A stretch of 64,000 nt of DNA from a virus, in IMG/VR virus record IMGVR_UViG_3300036402_000062, positions 1 to 64,000 of that record. One strand, written 5' to 3'. Position numbers and translations under genes: made by a program. The notes beneath the pieces are model-generated. The model was not told the origin of the DNA and did not search any database. It saw nothing but the letters and a program-made list of their open reading frames with translations. Shown piece by piece: positions 1 to 6,026 of the stretch. Within the stretch, counting starts at the first letter, position 1; every line of letters begins with the position of its first letter.

Positions 1-22
1 GAGTCCTGGGGGTAGGGTTGTG

Positions 23-88
23 CTAGCTATTGCCGTTCTCCTGTTGTACGTCACGACACGGGGCCACGCCAGTTTCGTGTGCAGTCAT
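23..88 (-). CDS. 21-residue mini-ORF made of the junction repeat
   Basis: A 21-codon frame begins at an ATG overlapping the stop of the upstream gene (ATGA) and ends TAG at 23-25. Its residues 7-18 (GVAPCRDVQQEN) are nearly the same as the C-terminal ends of the proteins ending at 3468 and 1398, because the DNA is a copy of the same junction repeat. It may be a decayed gene end or a translated linker rather than a functional protein. No function is assignable. Confidence 0.3.
   Translation of the reverse strand: MTAHETGVAPCRDVQQENGNS
43..63 (-). repeat. Junction repeat type 1, copy 1
   Basis: This 21-base block differs by one base from copies at 1415-1435 and 3488-3508. Read on the minus strand it encodes the end of a GV(A/T)PCRD(A/V)Q peptide and lies just before a Shine-Dalgarno stretch (CAGGAGAAC). 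Confidence 0.8.
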
Positions 89-303
89 CGTCCCCACTCC
101 TTCACGCTTAACTGCTGCGCCAGCAGCACGGTGCGGTCGATCATCAGTGCCACAGACTCGCCGCCGTCTGGGAAGTAGGCGCAACCCGTGCGCAGTTGAC
201 CTAGGGCCTTGCGAAGGGCCCGAAGATGCCTGCGCTTCTCGGAGCGGAAGGCGTGGGCGTTCGGGAAGGCGTGTGTCGGGTATTTGACGGAGGTCTTAGC
301 CAT
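85..303 (-). CDS. Small hypothetical basic protein
   Basis: 72 residues starting MAKTSVKYPTHAF. The ATG at 303 is chosen because AAGGA lies 8 bases upstream; an in-frame upstream extension has no such site. It overlaps the end of the gene at 296-478 by 8 bases, so it belongs to the tightly packed leftward early operon. The middle is Arg/Lys rich with a helical look (SEKRRHLRALRKALGQL). No family recognised. Confidence 0.6.
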   Translation of the reverse strand: MAKTSVKYPTHAFPNAHAFRSEKRRHLRALRKALGQLRTGCAYFPDGGESVALMIDRTVLLAQQLSVKEWGR

Positions 304-478
304 GGTCGTTTTCCTTGGGTTCGTGAGTGCCATGCACGCCAAGTGCGTCCGCTGCTTGCAGCATCCGCATCTGCTTCCGTGCATTCAGCCAGTCCGCAAT
401 CGCTCCGGCGCCGAGGCCGAAAGCGAACACGGCAGCAACGAAACCGACTGCGACGGCGATGGCTTGAATGCCGCTCAT
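296..478 (-). CDS. Small single-pass membrane protein
   Basis: 60 residues with one hydrophobic helix at about residues 5-28 (Ala/Val/Gly/Phe rich), then a short charged tail. The start codon overlaps the stop of the upstream 308-residue gene (ATGA). Topology suggests inner-membrane insertion; function unknown. The C-terminal half contains an ALGVHG stretch resembling the GV junction motif common in this operon. Confidence 0.65.
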   Translation of the reverse strand: MSGIQAIAVAVGFVAAVFAFGLGAGAIADWLNARKQMRMLQAADALGVHGTHEPKENDHG

Positions 479-1398
479 GGCTGGCCCCCATCAGACGTTT
501 CCACGCCAGCGGCGGCGAGCCAGATGTTGGAGCCAACCCCTTCGGCGCTGCGGCCATCGGGATACACCTTCACTGGCATTCCCGGCGGCTTGATGTAGAC
601 GACCTTCTCGCGCGGGTCCATGTGCGTCACGTCGAACGTCTTGCCGTGGTAGTGCAGGACGAACTTCGTGCCGTCTTTGAACGCCCGCCACAGTTCCAGC
701 GGCGTTGCGTAAGGCAGAGGCTGCGTCTCCGCCACGCCATCGGCGGCAGCACGGCACGCATCCCACCCGGCCATCCAATCGGCCTCTGACGGCGTGAGCG
801 TGCCAGCACACCAGCGTCGGTATGTCTCTGGCTGCTTCAGCCGCAGCCATTCATGTGACGACGGCACGTTCTCCAGCACCTCGGTGCGGCCGTCCTTGCG
901 GCCCTGTTCGTAATTGGTCCAGTCGGGCTTGAAAGCCTCCGGCACGCCACCGGGCTCCAGCGCTGTGCAATGCACGCAGCGGCTCACCTTGCCGCCCGCA
1001 CTATCCGGCTCCAGCCTGAACTGGTGCTGGCACGCGGCAGGTATTCCCACGCCAGCAATGCTGTTGAAGCTAGGCAGATTGAGGCAGTCAGGGGACTTGC
1101 AGCACTCGCCAGCGGGGCACTGCGGCAGGCCGCATGGGACCACCGGCACGCCACAGGGGAAGCGGTCCGCTAGTCCCTTCGCCAGGTCGGCCATGAAGGC
1201 GGTTGCAACGTCCCTCGCCGCCTTGACGCTTGCCATGTGGTCGTTGGTCGATTCCGCGACGGACTCGATGCATTCCAGCAGTTCCGCAGTCAGGTTGCAC
1301 AGCGCGCGGAGGTTGCCGAGGCGCCGCTCGTCAATGTGCGAATCCCCAACAGGCTCGACTGAGCCGTTTAGCTTCACCACTACGTCGAAGATGTCCAT
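475..1398 (-). CDS. Hypothetical multi-module protein with internal GV junction motifs
   Basis: 307 residues from ATG at 1398, which has AGGAGG 6 bases upstream; a GTG at 1401 is an alternative. No single family is recognised. The protein looks like several short modules in series: an N-terminal helical part, a Cys-rich part (CGLPQCPAGECCKSPDC), a part with CVHC, then a C-terminal part with a lysine/tyrosine-rich strand pattern. Boundaries between parts carry AGVGIP (about residue 115), ADGVAE (about 218), AEGVG (about 288) and a terminal AAAGVE. These match the ends of separate small proteins elsewhere in the operon, suggesting gene fusion. Confidence 0.6.
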   Translation of the reverse strand: MDIFDVVVKLNGSVEPVGDSHIDERRLGNLRALCNLTAELLECIESVAESTNDHMASVKAARDVATAFMADLAKGLADRFPCGVPVVPCGLPQCPAGECCKSPDCLNLPSFNSIAGVGIPAACQHQFRLEPDSAGGKVSRCVHCTALEPGGVPEAFKPDWTNYEQGRKDGRTEVLENVPSSHEWLRLKQPETYRRWCAGTLTPSEADWMAGWDACRAAADGVAETQPLPYATPLELWRAFKDGTKFVLHYHGKTFDVTHMDPREKVVYIKPPGMPVKVYPDGRSAEGVGSNIWLAAAGVETSDGGQP

Positions 1399-1760
1399 CA
1401 CGCACCTCCTTTCGGTTGTGCGTCACGACACGGGGTCACGCCAAGTGCGTCCGGCTGGGCGCGCAAGAAGAATCGCCACAGTGCTTCGACCTTCCTGTCG
1501 CGGTATTCAGAAGGAATCTCGATGGTGGGCGTCTCCCACCGCTTGCTCCAGAACGCGGGGTTGCCCCAGCCGGAAACACGCAGTTCGCTGAACGGCTCGC
1601 CACCCTGCATCAAGCTGCACAGCAACTGCTCGAAGCGTGGGCGCAGTACAGTCTCTTCGACGCGCCGCTTGTTGATGTGCGCAATGTCGTGATGGTGCGG
1701 CTCAGCCGCGCCGCAGACGGAGCACGCGAAGGTACCTTGAAGCTCGGTGTCGTCGTTCAC
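1398..1760 (-). CDS. Hypothetical protein with CxxC pair
   Basis: 120 residues from a GTG at 1760 that overlaps the preceding stop (GTGA) and has GAAGGGG about 6 bases upstream; the longer upstream frame is a shadow of the preceding gene. Contains CSVCG near residue 13 and an HHHD cluster, hinting at metal binding. The C-terminus (LGVTPCRDAQPKGGA) is the junction-repeat peptide. Its TGA overlaps the next ATG by one base. Confidence 0.6.
   Translation of the reverse strand: MNDDTELQGTFACSVCGAAEPHHHDIAHINKRRVEETVLRPRFEQLLCSLMQGGEPFSELRVSGWGNPAFWSKRWETPTIEIPSEYRDRKVEALWRFFLRAQPDALGVTPCRDAQPKGGA
1415..1435 (-). repeat. Junction repeat type 1, copy 2
   Basis: Identical over 21 bases to 3488-3508 and one mismatch from 43-63. 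Here it encodes the C-terminal PCRDAQ peptide of the upstream gene and sits directly before the AGGAGG that serves the gene starting at 1398. Confidence 0.8.
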
Positions 1761-2278
1761 GGTTGCCCCTTCAAAGGTATTCCCACGCCATCGGCGGCAT
1801 CGTCCAGCTTCTCCTGTAGTTCGATCACGGCTGTCTGCGACTCCCGCAGCATCGCGCCGACCTTGTGGCCCTGCAGCCTCCAAGCCTCCAGCACCACGGG
1901 GTCAACATCGGACAGCACCTCGGCACGGGTGGCGGCCCGCTGCGCTTCATCCGACGCCTTCACGCCAGCAGCAACAGCGAGGGTTTCGATGCCTTGCCAC
2001 AGCTTGTGTTCATCCTCGATGGCGAACAGGCGCATCGCCCTCCTGTCGGCCAGCGGGCTCATCGCTCCCTCGGCTGCGACGATGGCGTCGCGCAGCAGCT
2101 TGCGTATTTCTGGCAAGGTTGGAACGGCATGCCATGCCCAGCGGTCGGCCTTGACTTCGCGCTCCACGGTCTGCTGCATGTCGAGCTGTCGCACCCAATC
2201 GTCCGGCACTTCTATTGCTATGAAGACCTTCACGGCTGCCCCTTCAAAGGTATGCGACATGACGAATATGCGCTTCAC
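1757..2278 (-). CDS. Hypothetical helical protein
   Basis: Up to 173 residues. Start is ambiguous: GTG at 2278 overlaps the previous stop (GTGA) and follows GGAGG, while GTG at 2233 follows a TTTGAAGGGG sequence that is duplicated as the ribosome binding site of the next gene (1760). The body is mostly helical with many Ala, Glu and Arg. It carries internal VAAGVKASDE and terminal AADGVGIPLKGQP junction motifs. Confidence 0.55.
   Translation of the reverse strand: MKRIFVMSHTFEGAAVKVFIAIEVPDDWVRQLDMQQTVEREVKADRWAWHAVPTLPEIRKLLRDAIVAAEGAMSPLADRRAMRLFAIEDEHKLWQGIETLAVAAGVKASDEAQRAATRAEVLSDVDPVVLEAWRLQGHKVGAMLRESQTAVIELQEKLDDAADGVGIPLKGQP
1758..1778 (-). repeat. Junction repeat type 2, copy 1
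   Basis: On the minus strand this 21-base block reads ACCTTTGAAGGGGCAACCGT and then G, ending in the GTG start of the next gene. A copy with one change is at 2231-2251. Each supplies a ribosome binding site plus a GTG start. Confidence 0.75.
2231..2251 (-). repeat. Junction repeat type 2, copy 2
   Basis: One base different from 1758-1778. It lies inside the frame of the gene at 1757-2278 and could mark its original start (GTG at 2233). Confidence 0.75.
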
Positions 2279-2460
2279 CCCTTCACCTCCACATAAGCGC
2301 CATAGAACTCGTCTAGCGTGGGGCAGAGGTACTGCGCCATCGGTGCTCCGTCGTGCCGTTCAACGTAACGGGCGCAGGTTTCGCGCTTTGTGCAGGGGAT
2401 CTCTCCAGTAGGGCCGGGAAGTAGTCCTAGGCAGCGGGTGGAGTCGGCGACGAGAGTCAT
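2275..2460 (-). CDS. Small hypothetical protein
   Basis: 61 residues. The ATG overlaps the methyltransferase stop (ATGA), so translation is probably coupled. Two cysteines (CTKRETC) and no hydrophobic helix. No family recognised. Confidence 0.55.
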   Translation of the reverse strand: MTLVADSTRCLGLLPGPTGEIPCTKRETCARYVERHDGAPMAQYLCPTLDEFYGAYVEVKG

Positions 2461-3161
2461 GCCAATCCCATCTGCTCGGGCTGTCGCTGCGGCTCTGCGT
2501 CAAATAGCGGGCGCTGGTTGTACGCCTGCTCAATGCGGCGGCAGGCAATGTCGAAGTAGCTTTCCTCGCGCTCTATGCCGATGAACTGGCGGCGGCGTTC
2601 GGCGGCAGCCACCCCGGTTGTTCCTGAGCCCATGAACGGGTCGAGGATGCTGTCAGCCTTGGGGCACAGGTCAATCATCCAGCCCATAACCTGTAAAGGC
2701 TTCTGGGTAGGGTGGAAACGCTCCTCCATGCCCTCGCGAATCATCCCGTGCCAACGCCATTGAATGCGCCGGACGGCCATCGGCCAGTTAGTCCACACCA
2801 ACTCGCAATCCGCATAGGAGTTGTCGCCATTCAGCTTGTCCCAGACAAGCCAGCAACTGGATGGAGGAAAATTGAAGTAGTTCCCACCGAAGATTGCCGC
2901 CCAGCGCCCCTGCTTGACAACCATCTCCACCAGAACTGATGCTGGGCGCGCCCGATCCCAGTCCGAGGGAGCGTAGGATTTTCTTGCGACTCTGCGGCTG
3001 CCATGCCCGGACACGCGCCCAGAGTCAGCGCTCATGGAGTTCGCCACATCAATCCCATACGGCGGGTCCGTCACCACCGCATCCACCTTTGGCAGCGTCG
3101 GTAGGATCTCCATGCAATCCCCGAGATACAGCGTCGCGTCGCCAATGACTTCCTTACGCAT
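2457..3161 (-). CDS. DNA methyltransferase (N4/N6, DPPY type)
   Basis: 234 residues from ATG at 3161 (AAAGGTGG 6 bases upstream; an in-frame ATG further upstream reads through neighbouring genes). The catalytic DPPY is at about residues 32-35 and the S-adenosylmethionine motif DPFMGSGTT near 180, the order of beta-class amino-methyltransferases (ParB/RsrI-like). No endonuclease neighbours it, so it is a solitary phage methylase. It probably marks phage DNA against host restriction or alters regulation. A Lar-like protein lies 1 kb downstream in the transcript order, giving a paired anti-restriction theme. Target base and sequence cannot be read from the gene. Confidence 0.93.
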   Translation of the reverse strand: MRKEVIGDATLYLGDCMEILPTLPKVDAVVTDPPYGIDVANSMSADSGRVSGHGSRRVARKSYAPSDWDRARPASVLVEMVVKQGRWAAIFGGNYFNFPPSSCWLVWDKLNGDNSYADCELVWTNWPMAVRRIQWRWHGMIREGMEERFHPTQKPLQVMGWMIDLCPKADSILDPFMGSGTTGVAAAERRRQFIGIEREESYFDIACRRIEQAYNQRPLFDAEPQRQPEQMGLA

Positions 3162-3375
3162 CAGCGGCCACCTTTCGCCGTTCCTCGATTTCCTTGCGGA
3201 TTCGTCGGCCAAGTCCATCCAAGTGCCACGGCTCGCCCTTCTCGTAAAAATCCGCTGCGCTCATCGCGTACACCGTGTCTGCCTGGTCCAGAAGCTGCAG
3301 GCAGTACGCCAGCATTTCCTTGCGGCGTTCCTCGCGGGTAATACAGCCGCTCGCCGGTCGAGCCGTGGTGTCCAT
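3154..3375 (-). CDS. Small hypothetical helical protein
   Basis: 73 residues, natural-looking composition with long charged helices (RRIRKEIEERRK at the end) and no membrane segment. It ends 8 bases inside the methyltransferase gene. An alternative-frame ORF (3161-3475) overlaps it almost completely. The N-terminal part of that ORF and this protein may be two halves of one gene split by a +1 shift. Confidence 0.55.
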   Translation of the reverse strand: MDTTARPASGCITREERRKEMLAYCLQLLDQADTVYAMSAADFYEKGEPWHLDGLGRRIRKEIEERRKVAADA

Positions 3376-3475
3376 TGCGGTACGTCACCTTGGGGTTGCG
3401 CTGGACACTGGCCCGAAAGCGGCGATTGAACACCGCGTCCTCGAACGCCTTGCGGGTGTTGTCGTGGTCAGCCAC
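3161..3475 (-). CDS. Questionable ORF overlapping 3154-3375; possible frameshifted 5' half
   Basis: From GTG at 3475 (CAGGAGAACGACC before it, part of the type 1 junction repeat), about the first 45 residues (VADHDNTRKAFEDAVFNRRF onward) look like real protein. The remainder is Gly/Arg-rich and is the out-of-frame shadow of 3154-3375. Either the gene genuinely overlaps, or a one-base change has broken one longer gene. Its TGA overlaps the methyltransferase ATG. Confidence 0.4.
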   Translation of the reverse strand: MADHDNTRKAFEDAVFNRRFRASVQRNPKVTYRNGHHGSTGERLYYPRGTPQGNAGVLPAASGPGRHGVRDERSGFLREGRAVALGWTWPTNPQGNRGTAKGGR

Positions 3476-3809
3476 GGTCGTTCTCCTGTTGTGCGTCACG
3501 ACACGGGGCCACGTCATCGGGCAGCACGCCAGCGGCGGCCTGCCAGACGGCCACGAGGTCGTCGGCTTCCATGTGCATGGCGTGGCCTTCGATCAAGTCG
3601 TCCGCCACGCCGGGATTGCAGTTCGGCATCGCAGCCACAGCAGCCCGAATGATGGCCTCGCGCTGGAGAGCCGATGCACCCACAGCCACGCCAGCAGGCG
3701 CTTTTGCCGGAGGCCACTGATTGCGCTCCACGCCGCAGGCGCAGGCCGGCCAAGAGCACTTCCCCTTGGCATAGCCACGATCGCATTTCGTCGCCGGGTG
3801 TTCGCTCAT
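3468..3809 (-). CDS. Hypothetical Cys-rich protein with GV motifs
   Basis: 113 residues from the ATG at 3809 that overlaps the stop of a small upstream gene (ATGA). The N-terminal part has Cys at KCDRGY..KCSWPACACG, suggesting a metal-binding knot. After PAGVAVGAS comes a helical part, then QAAAGVLPDDVAPCRDAQ at the end. It thus looks like two modules, each bounded by a GV motif. Unknown function. Confidence 0.55.
   Translation of the reverse strand: MSEHPATKCDRGYAKGKCSWPACACGVERNQWPPAKAPAGVAVGASALQREAIIRAAVAAMPNCNPGVADDLIEGHAMHMEADDLVAVWQAAAGVLPDDVAPCRDAQQENDRG
3488..3508 (-). repeat. Junction repeat type 1, copy 3
   Basis: Identical to 1415-1435. It carries the end of the 3468-3809 gene and is followed on the minus strand by CAGGAGAACGACC and a GTG start. 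Confidence 0.8.
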
Positions 3810-3964
3810 TGCCCGCTGGGCGCGACGCTGCGCGTTGTAGGCCAGTGCGGCGAGCACCGGCAACTTACCGCGTGGCACAGGTCAATCATGGCTAACACCG
3901 CGCGCGCGGCCGCCGCGAACACCAGCAGCAGCGCGAACCAGAGGAGGCGCTTACATATCTGCAT
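3806..3964 (-). CDS. 52-residue secreted or membrane-anchored peptide
   Basis: ATG at 3964 follows GAGGGGCAGTG; the TGA overlaps the next gene's ATG. Residues 1-25 form a typical signal sequence: two basic residues, a Leu/Phe/Val core, then AAAARAVLA. The mature part is short with three cysteines and a Pro/Ser-rich tail. There is no clear lipobox, so it is not an obvious Rz1-type spanin. Being in the early operon, it could act at the envelope during takeover. Function unknown. Confidence 0.5.
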   Translation of the reverse strand: MQICKRLLWFALLLVFAAAARAVLAMIDLCHAVSCRCSPHWPTTRSVAPSGQ

Positions 3965-4397
3965 CACTGCCCCTCGCCTGCGTCAGCGTGTCGCGCGGTT
4001 TCGCTTCGCCATCAAGCACCCCCACGCCAGAAGTGGGCGATGTGTCTCTCGGGTCGCATAGCCCGGCGCAGGTATCCATCGCCTTGCACGCTTCCTTGTT
4101 CGGACAGGTGCCGGTAGCGGCTGGCACGTTACGGAACAGTGAGCTGCACGCTCCGCAGCCCATGTCCATACAGCGGGCGCAGCCGGGCGCTTCGGGCCCC
4201 TTCACGCCAGCAGCGGCGCGGGTGTTCCATTTGGCGAAGTCGCCCGCGCTCTCGAAGATGACGAACGGATCGCCCAGCCCTACAGCGGACAGAACGCAGT
4301 CGCTGGTCGGGTGCTGATACCAGCTGTCGCCCTCGCGGCGCGGCTCGTAGCGCACCAGTGATGTGCCGCAGAACGGGCACGGTTTCAGTTCAACCAT
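3951..4397 (-). CDS. Lar-like restriction-alleviation zinc-ribbon protein with C-terminal extension
   Basis: 148 residues from ATG at 4397 (GGAGG 6 bases upstream). Residues 3-60 show the Lar family pattern: LKPCPFCG near the start, a central strand region, and AKWNTRA at the end. Family members from prophages reduce host type I restriction; here that is inference from family. After the domain comes AAAGVKGPEAP and then a second Cys-rich segment (CARCMDMGCGACSS and two further pairs), which looks like an added module. The 3' end overlaps the small secreted gene. Confidence 0.65.
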   Translation of the reverse strand: MVELKPCPFCGTSLVRYEPRREGDSWYQHPTSDCVLSAVGLGDPFVIFESAGDFAKWNTRAAAGVKGPEAPGCARCMDMGCGACSSLFRNVPAATGTCPNKEACKAMDTCAGLCDPRDTSPTSGVGVLDGEAKPRDTLTQARGSDADM

Positions 4398-4731
4398 GCT
4401 GGCCTCCATCAATCGGTGCCACGCCACGGGGCACCCACGATTCGTATTCGGCATGGCCCATCGCAATCAGGACTGCCGGCGGCTGGTCGGGCACACTCGT
4501 CACGTAGGACCGTCGGTTCTGCGGCAGCGCCGCATTGAAGCAGGACGGGCACACTTGGTACGGTGGCAACCAGTCCGCGCAGGTCTTCACCTCTCCGCAA
4601 CAGGAGCACCAGCCGCGCGCCCTGCCGTACTGTCTGAAGTTGGCGTTCAGCGCGACGGTGGCAAAAGCGTCGCGCTTGCCCATGACCTCGCGCATACGCT
4701 CAATCGTGATGCGGGGGAAGTCACTTTCCAT
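4390..4731 (-). CDS. Zinc-ribbon hypothetical protein
   Basis: 113 residues from ATG at 4731 with GGAG 6 bases before it. Two pairs, CSCC and CPSC, 20 residues apart form a plausible zinc ribbon. The end (YESWVPRGVAPIDGGQHG) closely resembles the end of the 4989-5414 protein, and the gene boundary repeats the one at 4721-4745. Confidence 0.6.
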   Translation of the reverse strand: MESDFPRITIERMREVMGKRDAFATVALNANFRQYGRARGWCSCCGEVKTCADWLPPYQVCPSCFNAALPQNRRSYVTSVPDQPPAVLIAMGHAEYESWVPRGVAPIDGGQHG

Positions 4732-4996
4732 GCTGTGCTCCATCAGGTAATGCCACGCCAGCAGCGGCATCGTCCAGCGCGTAGGGCCACACCGGGTCTT
4801 TCACTTCGCGGGCGGTCAGTTCGACGGCGTTGCGCACCGCCTTCGTCATTGCCTCGCGTGCGCAGCGGTCGAAGTCGTCTTCGTTCTTGCCCTGCGCGTG
4901 GAAGTAGCGGTAAGCCTGCGTGATGGCCGGCAGGCAGGTCATGGTCGCGTGGAAGATCGCGTCGGCCTCGATCTTGGGGATGTTCGGCTCAGCCAC
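4721..4996 (-). CDS. Hypothetical protein
   Basis: 91 residues from GTG at 4996, chosen because AGGAGG lies 6 bases upstream; a TTG at 5002 is less likely. Helical, acidic, with two Cys. The end DAAAGVALPDGAQHGK is the GV junction peptide. Overlaps the upstream gene by 8 bases (GTGGCTGA), the same overlap as at 3468-3475. Confidence 0.55.
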   Translation of the reverse strand: MAEPNIPKIEADAIFHATMTCLPAITQAYRYFHAQGKNEDDFDRCAREAMTKAVRNAVELTAREVKDPVWPYALDDAAAGVALPDGAQHGK

Positions 4997-5414
4997 GGTC
5001 AACCTCCTTCACGCCACGGGGAACCCACGACAGGTACTCCGCGTCGCCAGCAGCGCCGGAGCCGCGCTTGTAGAGGCACCGCTCCGGGTAGCCGGTGTTG
5101 CAGGGTTCGCAGATCGCATAGCCGGGGCTGATGCGCCGCGCCTCCAAGCAGTTCAGGTGGCTGGTGTCGGCATCCACCATCACGCCACGGGTGGCCGGCT
5201 GCGCTTCGTTAATCGGCTCGGAAGCCGCGCCAGTGCTGGGTTTAGGGGTGGCCGGCTGCACGCTAGGAATGGAGGCCAGCGTGGCGATGGCCGCATCGAG
5301 ATTGACGAGCGCTGTGCCGTTCTCCTCCTCGGCTTTGATGCCCATTGCGATAAGCCTGTTGCGAACAAGGCCCAGCGCCAGCAGCGCCCAACTAATTGTC
5401 GGAACTGCGTTCAT
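4989..5414 (-). CDS. Hypothetical protein with Cys-rich C-terminal module
   Basis: 141 residues from ATG at 5414, overlapping the stop of the upstream gene (ATGA). N-terminal hydrophobic helix (ISWALLALGLVRNRL), middle Pro/Thr linker, ATRGVMVDAD junction, then a module with CLEARRISPGYAICEPC and a final SWVPRGVKEVDRG. The Cys module could bind metal. No known family. Confidence 0.55.
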   Translation of the reverse strand: MNAVPTISWALLALGLVRNRLIAMGIKAEEENGTALVNLDAAIATLASIPSVQPATPKPSTGAASEPINEAQPATRGVMVDADTSHLNCLEARRISPGYAICEPCNTGYPERCLYKRGSGAAGDAEYLSWVPRGVKEVDRG

Positions 5415-6016
5415 GCGGCCGCCTTTGCTGCCGGGACGGGTACGCTCTCGCGCAGCGCCTTGATCCACTGGTTGCGGCCCTCGGTGCGCGCGACCTCTTC
5501 GGCGTGCATGCGCTCGTACGTGGCGAGCATCCGCCGGTGCTGTTCGAACTGCCTTGCGATCCAGACCGCCGGATCCAGCCGCTCGGGCTGCGGCCCGACA
5601 CCGCAATCGAACCGCATGCTCTCGTTCAGCTGCTGCAGCATGAAGTCGCGCAGGCCAACGTGTTCGGCCGTCGGCGGCGTCCAGGCTTCCGCTTGCGCGA
5701 GCATCGCTGCGTACTTCTCGCGCAGTGTGTCCGCAGCAGCGAGCCGCTTTCGCCAGCTCGCCAGGGCCACTTCGTGGGCGGCGGCCGCGGCGATGGCGAC
5801 CTCTTCGGCCGTCATGCCATCCAGCAGCGTGATCTGCGCGCGGGCTTCGTCAGCCGACTTCTGATAGCTGCCGCTCGGCTCGAAGCGCTCGGGAATGGCG
5901 GCGCCGGACGGCGCGTCGCGCAGCAGCACGAGAGCGCCGAATGCGCGGGCGCAGTTCCAGACGAACTGATCGAAGCTGATGCCGTCAGCGATGTCGGCGG
6001 TGTATCCGGTGGGCAT
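5411..6016 (-). CDS. Conserved phage hypothetical protein (MPTGYTADIADG type)
   Basis: 201 residues. ATG at 6016 has AAGGA 7 bases upstream. The N-terminus (MPTGYTADIADGISFDQFVW) is a pattern I recognise from early regions of proteobacterial phages, where it lies next to recombination genes. The rest is long amphipathic helix, probably coiled coil at about 75-130. Function unknown. It follows the exonuclease gene by 10 bases. Confidence 0.7.
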   Translation of the reverse strand: MPTGYTADIADGISFDQFVWNCARAFGALVLLRDAPSGAAIPERFEPSGSYQKSADEARAQITLLDGMTAEEVAIAAAAAHEVALASWRKRLAAADTLREKYAAMLAQAEAWTPPTAEHVGLRDFMLQQLNESMRFDCGVGPQPERLDPAVWIARQFEQHRRMLATYERMHAEEVARTEGRNQWIKALRESVPVPAAKAAA

Positions 6017-6026
6017 GGTGTGTCCT

